Source of the DNA: Fulvia fulva
Lineage: Eukaryota > Ascomycota > Dothideomycetes > Mycosphaerellales > Mycosphaerellaceae
Assembly: GCF_020509005.1 (NCBI RefSeq)
Contig: NC_063017.1
Location: 868,001-932,000, forward strand
DNA: 64,000 nucleotides
Direction of reading: 5' to 3'
Position 1 is the stretch's first letter. Every line of letters begins with the position of its first letter. The notes under the pieces were generated by a model that was not told the origin of the DNA, made no database searches, and worked only from the letters and a program-made list of their open reading frames with translations. The position numbers were made by a program, and so were the translations under genes. Shown in pieces: positions 21,507 to 30,779 of the stretch.

Positions 21507-22195
21507 CCGGATCTCCTCCTAGGGAGCTTTTTTCTAGTTAAGGCGCTTTTCACCCCGAAGCTCCTCTTCTATCCCCGTCGCTATCGTTATCTAGATAGGG
21601 ATATAGTCTAACCCTACCTCTAGGGCAAGGTTAGGTCTATACTCTACTGGCCTTATTACTACGTCTCTTAATAGGAAGTATAGGTCGATAGTACTCGCGC
21701 TTGTTCTTACCTACTACGTCTCTATACCCTTTAGGGTTACGAGCTCTATATCCCTACTTTCCGTGATCTCTAGGAGCTTACTACCTAGATATACGTAAGG
21801 GGGGGGGTGAATTCTAGCCCCTACGTTAGGTAGTAGAGGTTAAAGTCGCCTAGGAGGATATAGTTTATATCTCCTTAGTCGAGTACCTAGTCAAGTCGTA
21901 CTAGCGTGCCGAGGTCTCTACTCGTTCTTCCCCAAGGAGGAGGGTTATAGACGTTATATATCTAGATAGGCCCTTGACTCGTAGTGATTTAGATAGTCGT
22001 AATGTCTCCTTAACTCCCTTCTAGGTACGAGATTACCTTCTAGGCGTCCGTACGTAATGCTTTACTAACGTATATATATGTCCTTAGGGTATAGCCTATG
22101 CCTCCCTCAATAGCTATATAGTACCGTAGGTCGGTATAGGTAGTAGGTCTTCGAGTATATAGGTTAATCTATAGCTCTTATATCGCTACGATATA
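21507..22195 (-). pseudogene. LINE-5 ORF2, endonuclease segment, RIPped
   Basis: Minus-strand frame reading IVAI-EL near 22195-22175 and GDINYILLGDFNLYYL near 21870-21835: the EEP endonuclease motifs of a LINE ORF2, including the GDFN block. The domain N-terminus (LTII-CNVNKSKDKV) lies beyond composite B, at about 24590-24540. The segment is bounded by the two insertions: its left end carries the composite A TSD (21492-21506) and its right end the composite B TSD (22185-22195). A run of nine or more G occurs near 21800. Confidence 0.7.
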
Positions 22196-22373
22196 GATAG
22201 ATAGATAGATTTGTCATTCCCCTGTTCTAGGACCCTATCCGGCCTATGCAGGTATATATCTATTGTTATGTACAAAGGGAAACCCGAATAGGTGAAAACC
22301 CTTCCCGCCCCCGACTACTCCTTGTCTAGATTAGCTTTCCCTCTGAACGTACGTAGTCCATGTCACTACCCCG

Positions 22374-23403
22374 TTAGCCCCCGCTCCTAGCCGGTCTCGT
22401 CGCGCTGCGTCGTGTCCTCTCTTCCTGCACTGCTCCTACTAGGCGGTACTGTTCTAGCCAGCCCTTCTCTAGTATCCAGTTCGTAATGCGCCGTAGGTCT
22501 TCAGCGTTGTTAAGAAGTGCCCCAATCGTCCGGTTCCTCGCCTTTGCCATCCACTCCCCCCTTCCTAGCGACCACCTCGGACAGACGAGGAGTGCGTGCC
22601 GTACGTTCTGGGAGCGATAGCCGCAGGGGCAGCTAGTATTCGTGTATCCTGGGACCTTCCTCCATGATAGGTACCCCTGGAGGCCGATGTGTTCGCTTCG
22701 CAGTTGGGTTGCTATGCTACTCTGTGCCCTCGTAAGGCGGTAGTGGATGAGCTTCGGGGGGTGCTTGACCGCGGATTTTGTAGCTGACCATTCCTTAGGT
22801 TGTCCCGCTGGCTGAGGGCGTCCACTATGCCCTACAACCTGGTTGTTCCACCTCTCTTTCCATAGTTGCTCTACAAACGATTTCTCACCTTCCCATTGTG
22901 TTGCTAGCTGTTCGTCCCTTGCCCGGTAGTTCGTCTCGTTTCCGGGTCGAATGCCCTTATGCGCTGGTACTGATTCGCGGGCCCTTGCGACTGCACTGGC
23001 GATGACCTTCTGTACTGGGTACTGTGCCGACTTGCCTAAGTAGGAGGTCCGTAGTCCCTGGATGTATAGGTCGATCGGCGGTATAGCGGTCTCGTGCTCA
23101 AGCATCCTCGTTGGTGTCGACTTATATGCCCCGGTGACCTTCCTTAGGCATTGGTTTTGGATCTTCGCTAGCGGCGCGACGAGTCCCTTCGATGGGCAGG
23201 CCCTCTCGCCTAAGGACCACACTTGGCTGCCATAGGTAAGGACTGGCCGTACAATAGCCGTATATAGAAGTCGTGACTGCCGGAAGTCCGCCCCCCATGT
23301 GGACGCAGTGAGCCTCTGGCATGATGCCATATTCTGTTCAGCTTTCCGTAATATTGCCTGTACGTGCTTCCTCCACCGTAGCGCCGGGTCCACCCATAGT
23401 CCG
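22374..23403 (-). CDS. LINE ORF2 C-terminal fragment (open, headless)
   Basis: An open minus-strand frame beginning at the module junction (LGLWVDPALRWRKHVQAI...) and running about 343 residues. It corresponds to the post-reverse-transcriptase thumb and C-terminus of a Tad1-like ORF2: LTASTWGADF, YGSQVWSLG, CLRKVTGAYKSTPTRMLEHE, SSIATQLRSEHIGLQGYLSWRKVPGY, then the knuckle CPCGYRSQNVRHALLVC and a closing WILEKGWLEQYRL. No catalytic reverse transcriptase motif is included, and no ATG is needed or seen at the head. The same sequence, with very few differences, recurs at 63224-64000. Not an autonomous gene. Confidence 0.85.
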
Positions 23404-24484
23404 AGGCAAGGAAGGAATCGTATTTAGCAAGCTAGCTACGAGATAAGGTGACAAGTCTTAACCGCGCTTTCCCACTCATCTAGCACCACCGTGTAGCCTC
23501 GTTTCGAGAGGTTAGCCCGGAGCAAAAGCTTCCCTCTACGCCCTCCCTCCCTGTTTGCTCCTTAAGCCAATATCCACCTCCATAGGCCTAAGCCCTTTAG
23601 TGCTCTCTATTGACCGACATGCGCATCCGTCCTCTCGGGCTGTACAGACAGTGTCAGCCGTCGCTGCCAGTGTACACCACGCCCCAGGTTTTGACGCCCT
23701 TCGCGTTACCGCAGCCTATCTCTAGAAAGCGGCCGTCCATGCCTCGCAGGTTTGCTCGGGGCACACACCACGCCGGGCAGCGTACTCCTTGCGTTTCCAC
23801 CTACTAACCAATATGAAGTTCCTTATCACCCTGCCCTCGATCCTCCCCGATCACAGAACTAATCCACTTGCATTGTACGTCTTTTCCCCGTCCTAACAGC
23901 CGTCTTTTCCTTGCTCAGGCTATCGTCTTTTCCTCGTCGCAATCTACCATGTCAGACTAGGTGCGTTGTGTAGCGGGACAGGCAGTGCCTCAGGCAAAAC
24001 CCTCGTTCCCATACCGGGTGTTCAACAGGCCCTTACAGGCTTCGTCGCGTGTCCACCTACCCACCGCATTGCCCGCTGGCAAACACCAGATTGTTTCGTA
24101 GTCCGCTCGACGCCGTTGCATAGTCCGCTCAGTTGTTGTTCTGTAGTCCGCTCGTCTAATGTTCGTCGCTTAGCCCGCTCGGTTTGCGGTCTCCGGAGGT
24201 GAAAATTCTGCACTCATACCAGAGGTGTCCTGTCGAGCGTATAGGCCACGGTTCCGCGCCCTTCTTACACGTAGAAAGAAGAGGGACTCGCTCCCGACAC
24301 GAGTACACGCTCGTCGGATGGTTTTTATACCCGTTTTGCTGGTAGTCCTCTGTTCGCCGCGGCTTCGCCCACGCTACGCGCCCGTCGCGCCCACGACGCT
24401 CCAGCGTGAGAATACTTGGCTCTCTCGTAGCTAGACGAGAGGTTCGTAGCCGACACCACGTACAGGTGATTCTCGTCGTCGACC
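23404..24484 (-). repeat. 1.07-kb WEIRD-like module, arm B
   Basis: Inverted partner of 17312-18384. Read on the minus strand it holds the ribozyme (24484-24408), the hairpin-rich leader, four gagcgg(a/g)cta motifs (first at 24180-24171) and the constant 3' end ccttgcc at 23410-23404. It carries several un-RIPped bases where arm A is mutated, and a few the other way round (for example gcttaggcc here for gctcaggcc in arm A). Confidence 0.85.
24408..24484 (-). ncRNA. HDV-like self-cleaving ribozyme, copy B (all predicted pairs intact)
   Basis: Minus-strand 77-nt sequence whose G1 (24484) directly follows the TSD. P1 is 7 bp (1-7 with 31-37, wobble pairs G1-U37 and U3-G35), P2 6 bp (11-16 with 72-77), P3 3 bp (18-20 with 28-30), L3 7 nt (tgtacgt) and P4 7 bp with a 6-nt loop. 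P1.1 can form between L3 G22-U23 and J1/4 A38-C39, the positions used by HDV. J4/2 is agccaagt; C66 (24419) is the expected general acid. P1' falls at nt 31-37 exactly as in HDV. I infer co-transcriptional cleavage 5' of G1, releasing upstream readthrough RNA. Activity is untested. Confidence 0.8.
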
Positions 24485-24639
24485 GCTACGATATAATACC
24501 TTTAGTCGTCGAGTTCCTAGAGGAAGTAGAGCAAAACCTTGTCCTTACTTTTATTAACGTTACACTATATAATAGTGAGGTTGGCTTATATTAGTATTAC
24601 GGACTAGCTAGGATAAGGTCTGTTAGGGTACTCGTTAGC

Positions 24640-25950
24640 TATATAGCTCCTTCGTTTATCGCGCTATCCTATTAGGTTAGTTAGCGTTCGGTCGTTAGGG
24701 GGTACCCGAAGATTCGTATCTATCTAGCTATATATACCGCCCTCTATAGCCCCCTTAGGTGTCCCGGGGGCTAGTAAGTACTCTACTATATATTTTATAT
24801 CGCTTTATCTATCCTTTTCCTCTTTACGGCCTCGAATCCTCTATACTAGAAATTGCTAAGCGTTAGTATAGAGTACCTCGCCGGGGTTATTACCCTAGCC
24901 TAGCGGGCCTTTTCTTGCGCTACTATCCTTATAGGGCATTAGTTCGAGTATACCGGGTGTTTACGGCCGTAGTACGTACACCTCGATTCCTACCGTAGGT
25001 ATTGTTTCCCCTAATACGGTCCTACGTAGTATAGGTACTTAGGGGTCTTCTCGGTATACTTTAGCGCGATATAGCCGTATTGTTAGTAGTTAAAGCATTA
25101 GAGCACTCTATAGCTACTCTTATATATCTCCGTATCGAGGCGTTCGTATTGCTAGAATAGTCCTCCTTCTAGGACCTAGTTCGCTTATTCCGCGGTAGCT
25201 ATCTAGACGATTAGAGAGGAGTACGTCTTAGTAGCTTTGACGTTCTTATTTAGCTACGCTACTTTAGTAAAGCGTACTCTCGGTAAGGTGTTCTAGTTCT
25301 ATATCTAGAGTAGGGCGAGGTCGTTCTCTACCCTAAAGGTCCTTAGTATCCTATAGGCTATTACCGTAAACTACTAGTAAGAGACCTTTACCGACCTTAC
25401 TACCTTAACTATCTAGTCCTTAAGGGTCTCGAGCTTTTATTGGTCTGTCTTATATACTATAAAGAGGCGTATTACTCCTCTAGGCTCGATTTTAGCTCCT
25501 ACTATCTCCTTCTAGCCAATCCTATCTACTAGCTCCTTACTTATTAGGCCCTCTAGCTCTCGCTTCTCCTCCGGGTCCGTAACGTACACCCCAATAGCGT
25601 TGTTTGTCCTTTAGGTCCGTAGGTTAGGGGAGCTAGCTACTACGTTTGCCTATATAGGAGTGTACTAGGTAGTAGCTTTCTATATTATCTACTAGATTGC
25701 TCTCGGGATCTAATGTTCGAGTGCCTTAAGGGCTCCGAGGAGTTAGGCGATCGTGTTCTTATACGCCCTAGCTAGGCGCTTATCTACTTTAAGTATCTCT
25801 TAAGCCTCTTTATAGAGGTCCTTCTATATAGAGGTTTAGTTAACCCGGAGGGGTAGCTTACTCTATATTTATAGACGCGGTTACTATAGCTATTACTAGT
25901 TTAGCTATTATTACTAGCTATACTGTTACTAGCTTAGTAGTAGTGTACTT
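24640..25950 (-). pseudogene. LINE-5 ORF1 (CCHC zinc knuckles), RIPped
   Basis: On the minus strand around 25080-24880 the frame reads as a RIPped run of CCHC knuckles: Q-C-x-N-C-(Q)-(Q)-Y-G-H-I-A-R-like, then CTYC-like and C-x2-C-G-R-K-H-P-like blocks, with Cys codons often mutated. The layout equals the LINE-1 ORF1 C-terminus. Upstream (about 25100-25900) is an arginine/glutamate-rich region with many RIP stops. Expected role: RNA-binding ORF1 protein. The ends are approximate. Confidence 0.55.
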
Positions 25951-26824
25951 TATATCTGTTTTTAGTAGGCGTAGGTTTCCCTTATAAGTTGCTTAATACT
26001 CGCTAGCTAGGCTTCTAGTCTAGAGTCTATATCTCTAGTTCGCCTTCTCCTTTTCGATAGGACTAGCGGGCGACTGTTTAGGTTATAGCGTAAGGTCTTA
26101 TAAGTGTTCTATATATTACTCGAGCTATATACGTTAAGGGTGTATAGTAGGTTAATAGTAAACTACTAGTATAGCTTATAATCTAAGTCAGGTAATGTTC
26201 TAGGTAAATTTCGGCTAGTCTAGAAGGGGGCTTAGGGCCGTAGCTAAGCTATAGAAATAGAGTGACTAGAACCTCGAAATAGGCTAGCTTTAGAGCTATA
26301 TATCTCGATAGGCATCCAGTACGGACAGTTACTTTATAAGTTCCTAAGTTACTCTTAATATACGCTATCGAATATGCCGTACTTAGTAATAGGATAGATC
26401 TTTCGTTTATATAGAGGGGAAACCGTGTCTAGTAGATATAGGCGAGGAAGGTAAGCGTACGTAGAGGTAGGTAAGGTAAGCCTACGTAAGTACGACTTAG
26501 CGTATAAGGTACGGTATAGTAGGCTAGTAGAGTAGACTCGAAGGTATTTCTTGTATTCTAGTTAGCTAGCGTAATCTAGGCTCTACTAACGCTACTAATA
26601 ATACTAGATTAGCCTATCTCTACTATTAAACCGGTCGGCTAATAAGGGCGCGAGAAATACCTTATAGTAGAGGTTATAGTCGTCCGTTTAGCTCGGGCGT
26701 AATCTATTTGCTACCGCTACTATTATTACTACTACTATAACGTTATATCTAGATCCGTCTCTTTATTCCCGGGGGAGGCCCTCTAGACCCCTCTTCCACC
26801 TAAATTAGGCTAGTATAAGCTATA

Positions 26825-28336
26825 ACGTACTTTACTACCGAGCGGGCTATACTACCGAGCGGGCCACTTTTACTAAGAACTGTACTACTTCTATAGATAT
26901 AGCTATATAACTACTATTATAGCGTATATTATCTTTAAACGAGGCCAAACTGACCTTAGCTATCCAGGCTACGAAATGCGACGCGATAATTACGAATCGA
27001 CTTGCTATAAAGGTTTCCTATAACGAGTTTAGTAATAAACCTGCCCGGGTACGCATTTTGTTCGTTACTAGTGTCGATTAAGAGTCGAATTCTTTTGTAG
27101 TTTATAGTGTCTTCGACTCCTAAGGGGTAGAGTCCGGAGCTAGAGGGGTTAGCGTACGTAGCTTATTATTAAGCTTGTCTATCACTACCTATAGGGAGGC
27201 GCGTAGGAACTCTACTTTATCGATATAAGTAATACGCTAGCGTACTAAGCCCGAGAGCTAAGTACCGTATACCTTCTTTAAAGGCAAATAGTAACCTATA
27301 TCTAATAGCTAGAGTAACTACGAGGCGTACGATAGTATATATAGGGCCAAGATCTTATATTCCTTATATAGATTCTAGAATGCCTTCGAGTAATAGCTCT
27401 CGGAGCTATCGATAATAAGTAGTCTCTATACCCTAGTCGTACGAGCTATAGTATACTTCTAGAAATGCTCTAGCTACCGTATACCGAACTTATTATTAGT
27501 CTAGCCGTCCTCTATTAGCCCGATTGTCTAGTCTAGACCTAAGTTACCGTCTAAGTACTAGGTACTAATATACTATTTGCCTATAAGGATAACGTAGGGT
27601 AGGAGTGCTATTCCGTCTATATAGATAGTCTTAATTACTATTACTAATTCTCTATTACCCTATTAAACGACCTTCCTCTTTCTACTACGCCTTTCTAAAC
27701 CCGTAACGACGCTCTAAGACGTAATAACACCTATTATAAACCCTGTCTCGTCGAAGTTATAGGTGTCCTAGTTAAGGATACTATACTTCTCCTTTATATT
27801 ACGTATAAGTAAGAACTACTTCTCGATAACGTCTAGATCTTCTATTAGGGCTCGCTAGCGATCGTATCTACGTGTTATACGAACCTTTAGCTCACGATAC
27901 CGCCTAATAAACCTGTCTGTCTAATTAAGACTAGCGGGCTTAAGACCCTTCTCTTATAGTAATAAATCGGCTATTACTCGTATACTAGCCTTTAATAGCG
28001 GAAAACCTCTAAGATCTAGCTCGAGTATATACTTAAGTATCACCCTCTCTTCTAGCTCTATAAGCTTCTTCGAATTAGGCTCGTAGTCACCCCGAGGAGG
28101 TCGTCTATTTAATCGATACCCTAGTGTAGTTCGAGACGCGTAGTATACCTTTATAGCAAGTCGATTCGTGATTATCGCGTCACGTTTCGTGGCCTAGATA
28201 GCTAAGGTCAGTTTGGCCTCGTTTAAAGACAATATACGCTATAATAGTAGTTATATAGCTATATCTATAGAAGTGGTACAGTTCTTAGTAAAAGTGGCCC
28301 GCTCGGTAGTATAGCCCGCTCGGTAGTGAAGCACGT
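26825..28336 (-). mobile_element. Fot1A-2: Fot1/pogo transposon with full transposase region and two inverted 5' ends
   Basis: Flanked by TA (26823-26824, 28337-28338). On the minus strand the transposase runs from the DNA-binding N-terminus (about 28290-28080, YRLNRRPPRGDYEPNSKKL) through the DDE-type catalytic core: TYNFDETGF near 27770, FILIGK-YIST near 27580, LLIIDSSESYYSKAFQ near 27420, LLQLLDIGYYLPLKKVYG near 27300. This core is lost from Fot1A-1. RIP stops inactivate it. The left 190 bp (26825-27016) are an inverted copy of the right end instead of the C-terminal end seen in Fot1A-1, Fot1A-3 and Fot1A-4. Confidence 0.8.
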
Positions 28337-28386
28337 TATTAAGTACTTAATTATTCCTCTACGTATTTAGTACTTAATTATTCCTA
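28333..28386. repeat. Two imperfect 26-28-bp tandem units between two Fot1-like elements
   Basis: Units 28333-28360 and 28361-28386 share a 17-bp core, agtacttaattattcct. The first unit overlaps the last bases of Fot1A-2, and the second ends at the first base of Fot1B. Origin unclear; it may derive from repeated excision or insertion at the site. Confidence 0.6.
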
Positions 28387-29703
28387 ACGTAAAGTACTAG
28401 TAAGCTAGACAGACTAGTAAGCTAGGAATTTTGTCTTAGTACGACTAACTCGTATTCTTTATTAATCGTTTTCACTACTATTAAATAGAGAACTAGTGAA
28501 CTCAATACTCTTATCCGATTTAGAGATGTTCTCTTTATCTTCCTAGTACGTTCGTACGTTATAGCTAGTCCGACCCTAGTTACTATACCCCCGTCTACTT
28601 AGCTAGCCCTCTTTCGTACCCTCTGATCTACGACTCTTCTTTAACTATTCTATAGCCTTTAACGACTCGATGACTACCTATAACGAGCCAAGTCTATACT
28701 CTAAGACCCCGCCGTACTAGAGACGCTTTCGTTTACGAGATCGGCGCTTTATAAGAGTCTTAACTTGTCGCTTAAGCTTAGAGCTACGAGCTCTAAGAAG
28801 TATATTCTCTTATAGTATTACTTTACCGCCTTTTATAAGCTAAGAGAAGCTATTATAAGCTGTTTTGGAGTTGCTTAGTATAGCGTCGTATATAAGCTTA
28901 GATTCCGACGTAAACTCCTTCAAATTACTCGGAGTTTAAGACTACTATAATGTCGTCTAAGGCGGAGGTAGCCCTAGCGGAGTTTATAGGCGTATATTAA
29001 GGCGATCAAGTACTACTTACGCGTTAATAGGAACTGACGCTATAGCCTTAAAGGCCTTCTTATAGTTTAACGCGGTAAATACGTCGAAAAACGCGTCTTT
29101 AAATACCGGAAGGAAGGTTTCTTTATTAGAATAGAAGACGCGCTAACGCGCTAAGTCCTATACGCGTTATAAGTACTTTAGCTTTAACGGCGCAAAACAA
29201 ACCACGTTAAGAGGCTATAGGATATACGACGAATACGCCGGTATATAGAGCGTAAGGATCTTATAGTCTAGATAGTAGTCCTTAAAACCCTAGTTTAAAG
29301 AGCTCTTATAGCTATCTAAGATAAGTAACCTATAGCTACCTATAGAACGCGCCTCTATATACGCGTCAAAGTGCTTTAACTACTCGAGGCTAAGTACGTT
29401 GTTTATCTAACTATTCTCGGAGACCGTAAGCTTCTAATTCCGTAGTATATCTACCTCTTCGTACTATACTAAAATATAGACGCGCCCTTTATAGATAATA
29501 AAGGGCGGGGTCGAGTAGCTAGCGGTATAGATGCTCTAAAGAACTATAACCTACTCTCTATTACTAGGCTAAGTAGCCGTAGGGCGAGAGCGTCGTTCTA
29601 AGGTAGTAACGACTTTTATAGAACTAATTACGCCTATTTAAAAGCCCGTCTTATCGAAGTTATAGATATCCTTATTATGTACGCTATACTTAGTAATCGT
29701 CTC

Positions 29704-29925
29704 TATTAAGAATATATAGGTCATAGGGTCAATATTAGATACTTAGGGGGATTAGTAATTAGGGCTTACTAGTTAAGTCCTAATTATAGCTGTCCCTCCT
29801 AAAACATCTATACTATTAACTAGCGATACTATATATAGATATACGCTATCCTATTAGGTCCTTTTTCATTTATATAATCTGTAATTCTTATCTTCTACGG
29901 CTACGCAATCCGTACCTATTTAATA
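29704..29925 (+). repeat. Copia-1 5' LTR
   Basis: Starts tattaagaat (RIPped TG) and ends ...cctatttaata. It pairs with 41192-41410. Its second half matches the Copia-2 LTR (gatactatatatagatatacgc...), while its first half differs. Confidence 0.85.
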
Positions 29926-30123
29926 GGCTATAAGTCCGGGTTAGCCTTTAGGTCTTATAGATTAAAGTCGTAGTAGTTATTGCTCTATAATACTAAAAAG
30001 AAGGGCAGACTAGAGGCCGCCTCCGTATTATATAGGAAGCTACAGCTCGCTATAGGTGTATATTAGTCGTGAAAGAGCCTAGTAAGGCACTGTTAGACTT
30101 TGACCATCTTAAAGGGTTAGAAG

Positions 30124-30642
30124 TGTTAGGGCGAGAGCCTGGCCTATAAGATGTAAGAGTAAAAGCGAGAATATAGGTACGAAGTGTAGATATAAAGGGT
30201 ATAGTATAATTGCTATACAAAACGAAAGACGAAGAAAGTAAGAGAGGCCTAGGGAAGGCTAGATCCTTATACGCGACCCTCGCGAGTATATATCCCCGTA
30301 TTAATAGGGCTAACCCGTACGAAGCCGCGCTTAGTAGCTTTACTCAAAACCTTATTCCAACCTACCCTACGTTCCGAGTCTTCTACGTACTTCTTCTAGG
30401 GTCTAGCGTAGTCGCGGGTACTCGCGGGAGTGCCGTAAGTTATATAGTTACGAGCCGAAGTGAATCTATTAAGGGTTAGTAGAGTAGTAAATTTAGAGGG
30501 CTAGGTCCCGTAGTAAATGTTACGGGGCATATAATTCTTAGCGCTTATATACTAAGCTAGGCTTTCACTTCTTAACGACTTCTAAGCACTCTAAGGCTCT
30601 TCTGTCCCTACCTTCTATATACTCTATAGGGAGACTATAACA
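30124..30642 (-). repeat. Gypsy-2 LTR, left (3' LTR of the element)
   Basis: 519 bp, tgttagggcg...gactataaca. It differs from 35894-36412 at a small number of sites, nearly all CA/TG versus TA (cctggcct/cctagcct, agatgtaag/agatataag). The 89-residue open frame inside each LTR is a by-product, not a gene. Confidence 0.9.
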
Positions 30643-30779
30643 GTAGCCCCCCCGAACAAAGCTAAGTTCCTACGAAGCCGTAGTAGTTCTATATATCGAG
30701 GATATTTAGCTTTAGTACTAGGCCTAGGCCTAATGTTATAGTCGATACACTATTAGTAAGCCCCGTCGAAGAGCTTAGA

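Larger units (their letters stand above)
22196..24484 (-). mobile_element. Composite B: ribozyme-headed module fused to a second LINE family
   Basis: A 2289-bp minus-strand insertion in LINE-5. It is flanked by the direct repeat gctacgatata at 22185-22195 and 24485-24495 and has a (gatA)n-type tail at its 3' end (22196-22212). Its 5' part, 24484-23404, is the same 1.07-kb module as in composite A. From 23403 it continues as the C-terminal part of a LINE ORF2 that differs in sequence from composite A's LINE but is nearly identical to the copy at 63049-64000. The module breakpoint is the same base as in composite A, although the LINE partner and the position within ORF2 differ. Confidence 0.85.
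14506..26822 (-). mobile_element. LINE-5: RIPped full-length LINE split by composites A and B
   Basis: Minus-strand Tad1-like LINE, now in three pieces (26822-24496, 22195-21507, 17311-14506). ORF1 zinc knuckles lie at about 25080-24880, the endonuclease at about 24590-24496 and 22195-21520, and the reverse transcriptase at about 17000-15900. The 3' UTR resembles that of LINE-0 and ends at an AT-rich tail near 14503-14521. Reading across the two insertions, after removing one TSD copy each, restores a continuous ORF2 order. The 5' limit near 26.8 kb is inferred from the adjacent Fot1A-2 and is uncertain. Confidence 0.75.

Noticed and set aside
22193..22212. gata/atct repeats here and at 7042, 14308, 21481 and 63048 as independent microsatellites
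   Set aside because: Each sits at the 3' end of a LINE copy and is its tail.
26400..26822. A second ribozyme at the LINE-5 5' end
   Set aside because: I looked for a P1/P2/J4-2 arrangement near 26822-26700 on the minus strand and could not build one; RIP may have destroyed it.
30210..30479. 89-residue open frame repeated at 35980-36249
   Set aside because: It lies wholly inside the two LTRs of Gypsy-2, has no domain, and is explained by LTR duplication.
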